Origin: Actinomycetota bacterium
Lineage (GTDB): Bacteria; Actinomycetota; Actinomycetes; Nanopelagicales; Nanopelagicaceae
Length of the DNA stretch: 42,451 bases
Reading direction: 5' to 3'
NCBI GenBank assembly: GCA_947452525.1
Contig: CANGCW010000001.1
Span: 1-42,451 of the forward strand
This document shows, in pieces, positions 33,825-42,269 of this stretch. Made by a program: the position numbers and the translations under genes. Position 1 is the first letter of the stretch. Each line of letters begins with the position of its first letter. The notes below the pieces were generated by a model. That model worked only from the letters and a program-made list of their open reading frames with translations, was not told the DNA's origin and ran no database searches.

Positions 33825-34642
33825 GAATCAATCCTACTTGAGCTCCTCTTCGCCCTCCACAGCCACACTCCGGAGGCGAGAGTTAGCCCCACGGATAAGA
33901 GGAGATTTATGCGTAGACCGAAGATGGTGTGAGCAGAATCAATGCGGAGTGACTCCCAGACGATGCGTCCGCCACAGTAGAGGAAGATGTAGAGCAGAAA
34001 GGAGGAACCGTCGCGCATTCGGTATCGACGCTCAATAAGCAGAATCGACGCTGCTGCAAGAAGGCACCAGATCGACTCGTAGAGAAATGTTGGATGGAAG
34101 GTAGCGAAGTTTTCATAACCGTGAGGGCGGAGTTCGTACGGGATTTCGAGCGCCCACCAGGTGTGGAGCGGCCTTCCAAATAGTTCGCCATTAAACCAAT
34201 TGCCCCACCGACCAATCGCCTGTGCAACAAGGAGTGCAGGTGCGAGTGAATCTGCAAAGAGAGCAAAAGATGTACCGCGATCAGCACGACGGAAAATAAC
34301 GAAAGCGAAAAGTGCGCCTACGGCAACTGCGCCCCAGATGCCCATTCCACCATTCCAGATTTTTAGCGCGTCGAGAGCCCTTCCCTCTTTACCAAAGTAC
34401 GCATCAGGGGAGGTGATAACGTGATAGAGCCGACCACCAATGATGCCCGCTGGAATCACCCAGATTGCGACATCACTTAAAGTCTGCGCACTTCCGCCTC
34501 GGGCTACATATCGCCCTCTTCCGATTCGCAGCGCAACGAGAATTCCCACGAGGATGCAGATCGCATACATATGGAGGGTAAAAGGGCCCAACGCCACCGA
34601 AGATTTCGATGGCGTTGGGATAAAGCTATGAAGCGCAGGCAC
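33821..34642 (-). CDS. lgt: Prolipoprotein diacylglyceryl transferase
   Basis: This 273-residue membrane enzyme transfers diacylglycerol to the lipobox cysteine of prolipoproteins, the first step of lipoprotein maturation. It has seven or so hydrophobic helices, GGRLYHVITS, GGMGIWGAVA, the signature GRWGNWFNGELFGRP and the conserved HPTFLYESIW. Its presence shows the cell makes lipoproteins. It follows the DsbA-like gene after eight bases and overlaps the transporter gene. Confidence 0.96.
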   Translation of the reverse strand: MPALHSFIPTPSKSSVALGPFTLHMYAICILVGILVALRIGRGRYVARGGSAQTLSDVAIWVIPAGIIGGRLYHVITSPDAYFGKEGRALDALKIWNGGMGIWGAVAVGALFAFVIFRRADRGTSFALFADSLAPALLVAQAIGRWGNWFNGELFGRPLHTWWALEIPYELRPHGYENFATFHPTFLYESIWCLLAAASILLIERRYRMRDGSSFLLYIFLYCGGRIVWESLRIDSAHTIFGLRINLLLSVGLTLASGVWLWRAKRSSSRIDS

Positions 34643-34650
34643 GGTGCTAG

Positions 34651-35361
34651 TTACTTCACTCCCGCTGCAGCTAAGTCCTTCTTGAGTGCTGCTAGATCGA
34701 GGTAATGCGCACGGTTCAACTCTTTACCGTTGACAAAGACCGTTGGCGTTGATGAGACACCCTTCTTTGCAGCGTTATCTTCAATCTTTGAAACCCAATT
34801 TACATATTTGCCATCGGTGATGCACTTGGAGACTGTTGATTTATTTGCACCTGCCGCTGTGGCTAACTTGATAAGGACATCGTTAGTCCACGCTCCAGAG
34901 TTCTCTGATGTTGGCTGGTTTGCAAAGAGCATGGTGTGCATCTGAACGAATTTGCCTTCATCTGCAGTACATGCAGCGGCCTGAGCAGCCAGAACTGATT
35001 CAGGTCCGAGGAAGGACATTGGGTGGTAAACGGCCTTAATCTTCTTCGCCTTAATCAGATCATCAAAGTATGCATTTGCAACTGCTTCGAAGTTGCGGCA
35101 GTTAGGGCATTGGAAATCTTCCCAAAAATCCACTTGAACAGGAGCTGATGGATTCACAACGATTCCATAGCCATCGGCTTTGGAGACTGAGGATGGAATC
35201 ACGAGCTTCTTCGTGGCTTGATTATTAGCAAAGGCGAAGACGCCGGCAATGGCAATAACAAAGACGACCATGCCAATCGCAATGCGACGGGTTACCTTAT
35301 CGCCCTGCTTCTTCTCGGAAGGCTTCTTGCCCTTCGGTGACTTTCCCTGTGAAGTGGCCAT
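34651..35361 (-). CDS. Membrane-anchored DsbA-family thioredoxin-like protein
   Basis: This 236-residue protein has a lysine-rich cytoplasmic N-terminus, one membrane helix (about 27-46) and an extracytoplasmic thioredoxin fold of the DsbA/DsbG type (Thioredoxin_4). The active site is CPNC (Cys85, Cys88) in FWEDFQCPNCRNF. The cis-proline loop is STPTVFVNGK, and two further cysteines lie in the inserted helical domain. It probably oxidises or isomerises disulfides in exported proteins. It lies between trpA and lgt, and a similar gene occupies this place in Streptomyces. Confidence 0.88.
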   Translation of the reverse strand: MATSQGKSPKGKKPSEKKQGDKVTRRIAIGMVVFVIAIAGVFAFANNQATKKLVIPSSVSKADGYGIVVNPSAPVQVDFWEDFQCPNCRNFEAVANAYFDDLIKAKKIKAVYHPMSFLGPESVLAAQAAACTADEGKFVQMHTMLFANQPTSENSGAWTNDVLIKLATAAGANKSTVSKCITDGKYVNWVSKIEDNAAKKGVSSTPTVFVNGKELNRAHYLDLAALKKDLAAAGVK

Positions 35362-35416
35362 GGTCTGCTCTCTCTCGTCTACTGTGAATTGCCTACAAAA
35401 CTATCGAATCTTATCT

Positions 35417-36217
35417 TTAGCGCTTTGCGCTACGCACGCCAGCTGCCAGACTCTCAGCAAGTTCGCGGACTGCTACTAAACCGGCATCAAGCGATGGCGC
35501 CTCTTGGACTGCCCGGATAAATGCCGAACCAACAATTACGCCATCGGCATATGCCGCAACTTCGGCAGCCTGCACTCCATTTGATACGCCGAGTCCGACC
35601 GCAACCGGAATTGATGTGGTCTTGCGAATTCTTGAGACTAGATCCTCTGCACCACTTGAAACGGAGGTGCGTAGCCCGGTGACACCCATTAACGAAGCAG
35701 CGTATATAAAACCGGAGCCCTGTTGAGTAACTTTTGCGAGTCGCTCTTCCTGTGTGCTTGGCGCAACAACATAGATGCGATTAACTCCATGTGCCGTTGT
35801 TGTTGAGATCCACTCGCCCGACTCTTCGATTGTGAGATCTGGAGTGATGACCCCGGATCCACCATTAGCAGCGAGGTCCCTGGCAAAGTTCTCAACGCCG
35901 TATCGCTCAATTGGATTCCAGTAAGTCATGATGAGTGAAGGGACGAGAGATGCTGCAAACTTCAAAGTCTCAAAGACCTCTTTTGCTCCAGCTCCATTAC
36001 GCAACGCTTGATCTGCCGCGGCTTGAATGATGGGACCATCCATAACAGGATCGCTGTAGGGGAAGCCGATTTCAATTGCATCAACGCCACCGTCAACCAT
36101 CGCTTGAATGATGCGGTACGAGTCAGCTTGATTGGGAAATCCTGCAGGAATATATCCAATGAGGATTGCGCGCTCACCCCGGGTTGACTCAAAGAGTCGC
36201 TCTAGCGGCGTACTCAT
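35417..36217 (-). CDS. trpA: Tryptophan synthase alpha subunit
   Basis: This 266-residue subunit cleaves indole-3-glycerol phosphate to indole and glyceraldehyde 3-phosphate. It is a TIM barrel with the catalytic glutamate in DAIEIGFPYSDPVMDGP (about residue 48) and the aspartate a few residues later, and phosphate-binding GVSNGVQAAEVAAYADGVIVGSAF. It overlaps trpB by four bases (ATGA), giving coupled synthesis of the alpha and beta subunits. Confidence 0.97.
   Translation of the reverse strand: MSTPLERLFESTRGERAILIGYIPAGFPNQADSYRIIQAMVDGGVDAIEIGFPYSDPVMDGPIIQAAADQALRNGAGAKEVFETLKFAASLVPSLIMTYWNPIERYGVENFARDLAANGGSGVITPDLTIEESGEWISTTTAHGVNRIYVVAPSTQEERLAKVTQQGSGFIYAASLMGVTGLRTSVSSGAEDLVSRIRKTTSIPVAVGLGVSNGVQAAEVAAYADGVIVGSAFIRAVQEAPSLDAGLVAVRELAESLAAGVRSAKR
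35418..35432. other. Short inverted repeat at the trpA stop codon
   Basis: TAGCGC and GCGCTA form a 6-bp stem with a three-base loop that includes the last codons of trpA and its stop. No T-run follows closely. It may stabilise or delimit the 3' end of the his-trp transcript before the DsbA-like gene. Confidence 0.3.
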
Positions 36218-37413
36218 AACGGCATTCCAAAATATTCAGCAGCTGTGTGCACATCCTTATCTCCGCGACCAGAGAGGTTAATGAGAAGTGTTGCATCTGT
36301 GCCGAGCTCTTTTCCGACCTTGATTGCGCCAGCCAGTGCATGCGCGCTCTCGATTGCAGGAATGATTCCTTCGGTCTTGCAGAGAAGTGAGAATGCCTCC
36401 ATCGCCTCTGCATCTGTGATGGCGCGGTACTCAGCGCGACCAATGTCATGAAGGTAGGCATGCTCAGGACCAACGCCTGGGTAATCAAGTCCGGCAGAGA
36501 TTGAATGTGATTCGACTGTCTGACCATTCTTATCTTGTAGGACATATGAGCGCGTTCCGTGGAGAACTCCACGAGATCCACCCGTAATCGTTGCGGCGTG
36601 GAAACCGGTCTCTACTCCCCTGCCGCCAGCTTCTAGACCAATGAGGCGAACGCCCTCATCTGGGATAAATGCGTGGAAGATTCCAATTGCATTGGAGCCT
36701 CCTCCGACGCAAGCAAGCACTGCATCAGGAAGTTTTCCATTGAGAGCAAGCATCTGTTCGCGGGACTCTTCGCCGATAATTTTATGAAAATCGCGGACCA
36801 TCACAGGGAATGGATGAGGCCCGGCGACGGTTCCCAGAAGGTAATGGGTCGTCTCAACATTTGTAACCCAGTCACGCATCGCTTCGTTAATTGCATCTTT
36901 CAGAGTGCGAGAGCCCTGAGTTACGGGAATGACTTCAGCGCCGAGCAATTTCATACGAACAACGTTGAGCGCCTGACGCTTTGTATCTTCTTCGCCCATG
37001 TAGACGACGCACTCAAGACCCATGAGCGCTGCCGCCGTTGCTGATGCGACTCCATGTTGACCTGCACCAGTCTCAGCGATGATGCGCTTCTTACCCATGC
37101 GCTTAGTGAGTAGCGCCTGACCAAGAACGTTGTTGATCTTATGTGAACCAGTGTGATTGAGATCTTCGCGCTTGAGGAAGATGCGCGCTCCACCTGCGTG
37201 CTCAGAGAAGCGCTTCGCCTCTGTGATAATGCTTGGACGACCCGAATAGGTTCGGTGTAGATCTGATAGCTCTTTAATAAAGAGTGGATCAACGAGTGCG
37301 GTCTGATGCGCTGCTGCCAGTTCATCGAGAGCGCCGATAAGAGCCTCAGGTACAAAACGACCGCCGAAAGGGCCGAAGTGGCCGAGCTGGTCAGAAAGTT
37401 GCGTTGCAGACAT
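36214..37413 (-). CDS. trpB: Tryptophan synthase beta subunit
   Basis: This 399-residue PLP enzyme condenses indole with serine to make tryptophan. Lys92 in NHTGSHKINN binds PLP, GGGSNAIGIFHAF binds its phosphate, and KREDLNHTG and ETGAGQHGVA are family signatures. It is the TrpB1 type that works with TrpA. It begins two bases after the trpC stop. Confidence 0.98.
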   Translation of the reverse strand: MSATQLSDQLGHFGPFGGRFVPEALIGALDELAAAHQTALVDPLFIKELSDLHRTYSGRPSIITEAKRFSEHAGGARIFLKREDLNHTGSHKINNVLGQALLTKRMGKKRIIAETGAGQHGVASATAAALMGLECVVYMGEEDTKRQALNVVRMKLLGAEVIPVTQGSRTLKDAINEAMRDWVTNVETTHYLLGTVAGPHPFPVMVRDFHKIIGEESREQMLALNGKLPDAVLACVGGGSNAIGIFHAFIPDEGVRLIGLEAGGRGVETGFHAATITGGSRGVLHGTRSYVLQDKNGQTVESHSISAGLDYPGVGPEHAYLHDIGRAEYRAITDAEAMEAFSLLCKTEGIIPAIESAHALAGAIKVGKELGTDATLLINLSGRGDKDVHTAAEYFGMPL

Positions 37414-37415
37414 GG

Positions 37416-38201
37416 TCAGACGGTACCAGCGTTGCCGAGCAAATGTCTGATGGCCTCCGTTGGGTTGCCCGCTTTGACCAATGTCTCACCCACCAAGATT
37501 CCATTCGCTCCAATCTCTCTCAATGCAGAGACCTCTCCTGGGCTACTAATGCCGGATTCGGCGATCTTGAGCACCCCTGTCGGAATCATGGGGATCAAGC
37601 GCTCAAAGGCACGCGCATCAACGTCAAGTGTCTTTAAATTTCGAGAGTTCACGCCAATGATGCGAGCGCCGAGGTCGCAAGCAATCTCAACCTCTCTCTC
37701 ATCATGCGTCTCGACGAGAACATCCATTCCTAACTCGCGAGCAAGCTGATAGAAGTCAACGAGCTGACTTCTAGATAGCCCAGCAACAATCAAGAGCAGA
37801 AGATCTGCGCCAAGGAGTCGAGATTCGAGAACCTGGAACTCTGTCACGATGAAATCCTTGCGAAGTACAGGTAGTTCAATTGCACTGCGAACAACACGGA
37901 AATCGGCCATCGATCCCTTGAAGCGCCGTTGCTCGGTCAGAACGCTTACGACGCTTGCGCCACCTTCTTCATACTTCTGAGCAAGCCCTGCTGGATCAGT
38001 AATTGTCGAGAGCTCTCCTTTACTTGGAGATGAACGCTTCACCTCTGCAATCACGCGCATACCTTCGCGCGAGAGCGATGCATACGCACCGCGCAGCTCT
38101 GGTGCCTCTGAGAGTTGCTCAGTCAACCTGGCGATTGGCACTTCACGCGCACGAACATCCTCTAGGACACCTTCAATGATGCTATCTAACACGGTGCTCA
38201 T
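37416..38201 (-). CDS. trpC: Indole-3-glycerol phosphate synthase
   Basis: This 261-residue TIM barrel closes the ring of the carboxyphenylamino-deoxyribulose phosphate intermediate to indole-3-glycerol phosphate. Visible motifs are VIAEVKRSSPSKG (catalytic Lys), SVLTEQRRFKGS, PVLRKDFIVTEFQV, IGVNSRNLKTL and ANGILVGETLVKAG. It is monofunctional, not fused to TrpF. Its ATG overlaps the stop of the TrpM-like micro-ORF. Confidence 0.97.
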   Translation of the reverse strand: MSTVLDSIIEGVLEDVRAREVPIARLTEQLSEAPELRGAYASLSREGMRVIAEVKRSSPSKGELSTITDPAGLAQKYEEGGASVVSVLTEQRRFKGSMADFRVVRSAIELPVLRKDFIVTEFQVLESRLLGADLLLLIVAGLSRSQLVDFYQLARELGMDVLVETHDEREVEIACDLGARIIGVNSRNLKTLDVDARAFERLIPMIPTGVLKIAESGISSPGEVSALREIGANGILVGETLVKAGNPTEAIRHLLGNAGTV

Positions 38202-38344
38202 AGGGATGGATCCTCCCCCTCATTCAAGGTATTCCACGCAGATTTATTGTGGCGGTCATAGCGCGATGAAGTAGATCTCTTCTTCGTTCGACGTAAGAGA
38301 TATCCGGTCAGAATAATGGCAAGCACAGGTAATACGAGATTCAT
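38198..38344 (-). CDS. trpM: TrpM-like small protein in the trp operon
   Basis: A 48-codon frame between trpE and trpC overlaps both neighbours in ATGA style (ATG at 38344 overlaps the trpE stop, TGA at 38198 overlaps the trpC start). It has a short hydrophobic N-terminal segment (LVLPVLAIILTGYLL) followed by a basic stretch and RYDRHNKSAWNTLNEG. This recalls the small actinobacterial Trp-operon proteins, whose C-terminal motif resembles HGNSPAAWT, found at this position (TrpM in Streptomyces). The role in tryptophan synthesis is unclear. The tight overlaps on both sides make a real gene likely. Confidence 0.8.
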   Translation of the reverse strand: MNLVLPVLAIILTGYLLRRTKKRSTSSRYDRHNKSAWNTLNEGEDPSL

Positions 38345-39846
38345 TGTGCACCCCCATTCTTAAGTTTGACCATTGCATTAGCGGTGGTGATCGCCGCAAG
38401 AACCGTTGAAGCCTTATTCACACACTCTTGATCCTCTAGTTCGGGAACGGAGTCTGAAACAATTCCGGCGCCTGCTTGAACGTATGCCGTAGAGCCCTTG
38501 ATGACTGCAGTGCGAATTGCAATGCAGGAATCAATATTCCCCTGGAAATCGAAGTAGCCAATAGTTCCACCATAGATTCCACGTCGGGTCGGCTCGTGAC
38601 GTTCAATAATCTCCATCGCGCGCGGTTTTGGCGCCCCCGAGAGAGTTCCCGCAGGAAAGACGGCAAAGAGCGCGTCAATTGGCGCAGTGTCGCTCTTTAA
38701 CTTTCCTGTCACTGTCGAGACGATGTGCATAACATGGGAGTAACGCTCGATCTTCATAAACTCGACAACCTCAACGCTACCTGCAGTGCAGACGCGACCT
38801 AGGTCATTTCTTCCCAAATCAACGAGCATTAAATGCTCTGCGCGCTCCTTGGTGTCCGCGAGCAACTCCTCTGACCGCGCTTGATCAATCTCTGGGTTCT
38901 GTGAGCGAGGTCGCGTTCCGGCGATGGGATGAATGAGGACATCATCTCCGGTTACCTTGACAAGCGCTTCAGGGCTCGAACCTACGATATGGAGCTGGTT
39001 CGGAAAGTTAAAGATATACATATAAGGGCTTGGATTGTGCAGGCGTAGAACGCGATAGACGTCGAGAGGCGTGGCTGATAACTCGCTTCTGAAACGCTGG
39101 GAGAGAACTATTTGAAATGCCTCACCGCTGCGAATCTCCTCTTTGAGGAGTTCGACTTTGGCGCAGTACTCAGATGGCAAAATATCACGCGAATACTCAG
39201 CAGCGACCTTATCGACGCTAAGTGCAATCGCTGATTCACTATCTGCTTGGAGAGATTGCACCATTGCTTCAAGGCGTGCACAAGCGTCGTCAAAGGCTTC
39301 ATCAACGCGTTCGTCACTTCCATCCCAATTAATCGCATTTGCAATTAATACAAGGGAGCCATTGAAGTGATCAAAGATCGCGAGGTCTGAGGTGAGAAGA
39401 TATGCGATTTCCGGAAGATCAAGGTCTGCTTTCGCTATGGAGGAAATCTTCTCTAGCCGGCGAACTGCTTCGTAGCCCATATATCCCACGAGGCCACCAG
39501 TGAGGGGAGGGAGCTCATCAATCTTCGGTGATTTTAAGTGTGCAACGGTAAGGCGGAGAGCCTCGAGCGGGTCGCAACCCGTTGGGGCGCCGGCTGGAGC
39601 CCGACCCTCCCATACAGCAAGGCCATCTCTCTCCGTGAGGGTTGCAACGCTATTGACTCCGATAAAAGAGTAACGAGACCACGCTCCCCCATGTTCGGCC
39701 GACTCCAAGAGGAAGGTGCCCTCGCGTTCACCTGTGAGTTTGCGATAGAGACCGAGCGGTGTCTCGCTATCTGCAAGAAATCGCTTCCAGACCGGAATGA
39801 AATTATGTTCTTTCGCGTACGCGCGAAAACTCTCGCGATCCATCAT
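38341..39846 (-). CDS. trpE: Anthranilate synthase component I
   Basis: This 501-residue enzyme turns chorismate plus ammonia into anthranilate. The chorismate-binding C-terminal domain shows FQIVLSQRF, PSPYMYIFNF, IHPIAGTRPRS and VFPAGTLSGAPKPRAMEII. Near the N-terminus LLES (46-49) matches the tryptophan feedback site of classical TrpE, suggesting inhibition by Trp. The glutaminase partner TrpG is not in the window. The ATG overlaps the hisI stop by four bases, so a his-trp transcript is likely. Confidence 0.96.
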   Translation of the reverse strand: MMDRESFRAYAKEHNFIPVWKRFLADSETPLGLYRKLTGEREGTFLLESAEHGGAWSRYSFIGVNSVATLTERDGLAVWEGRAPAGAPTGCDPLEALRLTVAHLKSPKIDELPPLTGGLVGYMGYEAVRRLEKISSIAKADLDLPEIAYLLTSDLAIFDHFNGSLVLIANAINWDGSDERVDEAFDDACARLEAMVQSLQADSESAIALSVDKVAAEYSRDILPSEYCAKVELLKEEIRSGEAFQIVLSQRFRSELSATPLDVYRVLRLHNPSPYMYIFNFPNQLHIVGSSPEALVKVTGDDVLIHPIAGTRPRSQNPEIDQARSEELLADTKERAEHLMLVDLGRNDLGRVCTAGSVEVVEFMKIERYSHVMHIVSTVTGKLKSDTAPIDALFAVFPAGTLSGAPKPRAMEIIERHEPTRRGIYGGTIGYFDFQGNIDSCIAIRTAVIKGSTAYVQAGAGIVSDSVPELEDQECVNKASTVLAAITTANAMVKLKNGGAQ

Positions 39847-40181
39847 CGCTTAATCTCGCGGTAGAAACAGGAGCGCTCACCCGTGTGGCATGCGGCGCCG
39901 TTCTGTTCAACTTTCAAGAGCAACGCATCCCCATCACAGTCATATGAGATTGAGTGCACCTTCTGGATATGTCCAGAGGTCGCGCCTTTTCGCCACAACT
40001 CTTGGCGAGAACGGCTCCAGTATGTGACCTCACCGGTGGCAAGAGTGAGTTCAAGTGATTCGCGGTTCATCCAAGCAAGCATCAAGACTTCAGAGCTTTG
40101 AGCATCTTGGGCTATCGCAGCCACTAACTCATGCGAGTCGAATTGCGCCTGAACTTCTGATGGGATCGAGAACTCGGACAT
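39843..40181 (-). CDS. hisI: Phosphoribosyl-AMP cyclohydrolase
   Basis: This 112-residue enzyme opens the adenine ring of phosphoribosyl-AMP in histidine synthesis. It has the DCDGDALLL metal-binding segment and cysteines (CDGD, ACHTGERSCFY) that bind zinc. It is the stand-alone form without a fused HisE. It begins two bases after hisF and overlaps trpE. Confidence 0.96.
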   Translation of the reverse strand: MSEFSIPSEVQAQFDSHELVAAIAQDAQSSEVLMLAWMNRESLELTLATGEVTYWSRSRQELWRKGATSGHIQKVHSISYDCDGDALLLKVEQNGAACHTGERSCFYREIKR

Positions 40182-40183
40182 TC

Positions 40184-40954
40184 TTAGATCTCCTTCACTT
40201 GACGAATGGGATAACCACGTTCGGCGAGAAACTCTTTCACTTGAGCAATCGTAAAGGTCTGAAAATGAAAGACAGATGCGGCGAGAAGTGCATCTGCTCC
40301 TGCTTCCAGGGCCAGTGCGAAGTCTTCCAACTTTCCAGCTCCACCGCTTGCAATTACTGGGACGGAAGAGATCGCCTTCACACGAGAAGTCATCTCTAGG
40401 TCATAACCGTCGCGCGTGCCATCAGCATCCATCGAGTTAAGGAGAATCTCGCCAATACCGCGCTCGATTCCCTCCTCGATCCAAGCCAGAGCATCAATAC
40501 CGGTGCCTTCGCGACCACCGTGCGTCGTCACCTCAAAACCAGATGGAGTATCGCCACGTCGTGCATCCACCGAGAGAACTAATACTTGATTACCGAAACG
40601 ATCCGAGATCTCATTAATTAACTCTGGACGGAGAATTGCAGCGGTGTTCACAGAGACCTTATCGGCTCCGGCGCGAAGCAATTGATTGACATCATCAGCG
40701 GCCTTGATGCCGCCACCAACGGTCAACGGAATAAATACCTGCTCTGCAGTTCTACTCACCACATCGAGAGTTGTCTTGCGCTCTTCAACCGAGGCGGAGA
40801 TATCAAGAAAGGTAAGTTCATCTGCTCCGGCAGCGCCATATAACTTTGCAAGTTCAACTGGATCGCCGGCATCGACGAGATTCTTAAAGTTCACACCTTT
40901 TACAACGCGGCCACCGGCAACGTCGAGACAAGGAATGATTCGCTTTGCCAGCAT
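40184..40954 (-). CDS. hisF: Imidazole glycerol phosphate synthase, cyclase subunit
   Basis: This 256-residue half-barrel-duplicated enzyme uses ammonia from HisH to make imidazole glycerol phosphate and AICAR. Asp11 in IIPCLDV and the second catalytic aspartate in VLSVDARRG are visible, as are the phosphate sites GGGIKAADDV and ASGGAGKLEDF. It directly abuts hisA (shared base at 40954) and hisI. Confidence 0.97.
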   Translation of the reverse strand: MLAKRIIPCLDVAGGRVVKGVNFKNLVDAGDPVELAKLYGAAGADELTFLDISASVEERKTTLDVVSRTAEQVFIPLTVGGGIKAADDVNQLLRAGADKVSVNTAAILRPELINEISDRFGNQVLVLSVDARRGDTPSGFEVTTHGGREGTGIDALAWIEEGIERGIGEILLNSMDADGTRDGYDLEMTSRVKAISSVPVIASGGAGKLEDFALALEAGADALLAASVFHFQTFTIAQVKEFLAERGYPIRQVKEI

Positions 40955-41676
40955 TACTTGCAGACCTTCAACGCATCTTGAAGTGTGAATGCTCCGGCGT
41001 AGAGAGCCTTACCTGTGATTGCACCTTCAACACCGATAGAAGTTAAAGCCTTGAGCGCAGCGAGGTCATCGAGAGATGAGATTCCCCCTGAGGCAACAAC
41101 TGGGTTCTTCGTCGCAGCACAGACTTCTTGCAGAAGTTGAACATTCGGACCCATAAGCGTTCCATCTTTTGTTACATCTGTGACGATGTAACGTGCGCAG
41201 CCATCTCTATCAAGACGTTCAATAGTTTCAAAGAGCTCTCCGCCCTCCTTCGTCCATCCGCGAGCAGCGAGGGTATGTCCACGAACATCCAACCCGACAG
41301 CGATTCGAGGTCCGTACTTTGCAATGACCTTCGCCGTCCATTCTGGGTTCTCAAGTGCTGCTGTGCCAAGATTGACGCGTTCGCAGCCAGTTGAGAGCGC
41401 CCGACGGAGCGATTCATCATCGCGAATACCACCGGAGAGTTCTACTCGAATGTCAACGCTAGCAATTACCTGGGCTAAGAGTTCGGCATTGCTTCCAATC
41501 CCAAATGCCGCATCAAGATCGACGAGGTGAATCCACTCCGCGCCAGCATGGAGAAACTCCTGTGCCACTTCAAGTGGATTGCCATATTGAGTCTCCTGGG
41601 CGAGTTCGCCCTGCACTAACCGAACGGCGCGGCCATCCTTCACATCAATGGCGGGAAGAAGTTCTAACTTACTCAT
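40954..41676 (-). CDS. hisA: HisA / bifunctional PriA isomerase
   Basis: This 240-residue TIM barrel isomerises ProFAR in histidine synthesis. In actinobacteria the same protein (PriA) often also isomerises phosphoribosyl-anthranilate for tryptophan synthesis, replacing TrpF. The general-base Asp11 in LPAIDVKDG and the general-acid region YIVTDVTKDGTLMGPN are present, as are the SGGIRDDES and SGGISSLDD phosphate sites. No trpF is next to trpC, and the his-trp linkage supports the PriA role. Dual activity is inferred, not visible. Confidence 0.93.
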   Translation of the reverse strand: MSKLELLPAIDVKDGRAVRLVQGELAQETQYGNPLEVAQEFLHAGAEWIHLVDLDAAFGIGSNAELLAQVIASVDIRVELSGGIRDDESLRRALSTGCERVNLGTAALENPEWTAKVIAKYGPRIAVGLDVRGHTLAARGWTKEGGELFETIERLDRDGCARYIVTDVTKDGTLMGPNVQLLQEVCAATKNPVVASGGISSLDDLAALKALTSIGVEGAITGKALYAGAFTLQDALKVCK

Positions 41677-42269
41677 AGCGATTCGACCCAGTTCTTGATT
41701 AGCCGAGCTCCAGCAGCGCCGCTCTTCTCGGGGTGAAATTGTGTAGTGCTTACTAAATCGGTCTCAACTGCTGCAAGGAATCGATCCCCATACTCTGCAA
41801 AGGTGTTGATTACCCCAGCTACGGGCTGATGAGCGGCATAAGAATGTACAAAGTAGAAAGATTCGTTTTCAACGCCTTGAAAGAGAGTCGAGCCCTCCCC
41901 CGCAACAACGGTATTCCAGCCAATGTGCGGGAGCACTGGGTTATCAATGGCAGTGACTGCCCCAGCGAAGAGGCCAAGACCCGTTGCGCTCTCTTTCTCA
42001 GTTCCCGTCTCAAAGAAGATCTGCATTCCCACACATATGCCTAAGGTCTTCTTGCCAGCAGCAATCCGATTCTTAATAATCTGGTCACCGCCAGCTGCAA
42101 CCAATTGATTCATACACGCGGCGTATGCACCGACGCCAGGAACAACCAGTCCTTCCGCCTCAGCGGCTACTACTGCATCACGAGTAACGAGGACATCCAC
42201 ACCTGCAGCAGCAAAAGCCCGCTCGGCAGATCGAAGATTGCCCGAACCGTAATCAAGAATTGCGATCAA
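41673..42269 (-). CDS. hisH: Imidazole glycerol phosphate synthase, glutaminase subunit
   Basis: This 198-residue class I glutamine amidotransferase feeds ammonia to HisF. The nucleophile is Cys79 in GICVGMQIFF, with oxyanion-strand PGVGAY and the C-terminal TQFHPEKSG His/Glu pair. The start is TTG (42269), overlapping the hisB stop as TTGA. The alignment of MIAILDYGSGNLRS with the family supports it. Confidence 0.96.
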   Translation of the reverse strand: MIAILDYGSGNLRSAERAFAAAGVDVLVTRDAVVAAEAEGLVVPGVGAYAACMNQLVAAGGDQIIKNRIAAGKKTLGICVGMQIFFETGTEKESATGLGLFAGAVTAIDNPVLPHIGWNTVVAGEGSTLFQGVENESFYFVHSYAAHQPVAGVINTFAEYGDRFLAAVETDLVSTTQFHPEKSGAAGARLIKNWVESL

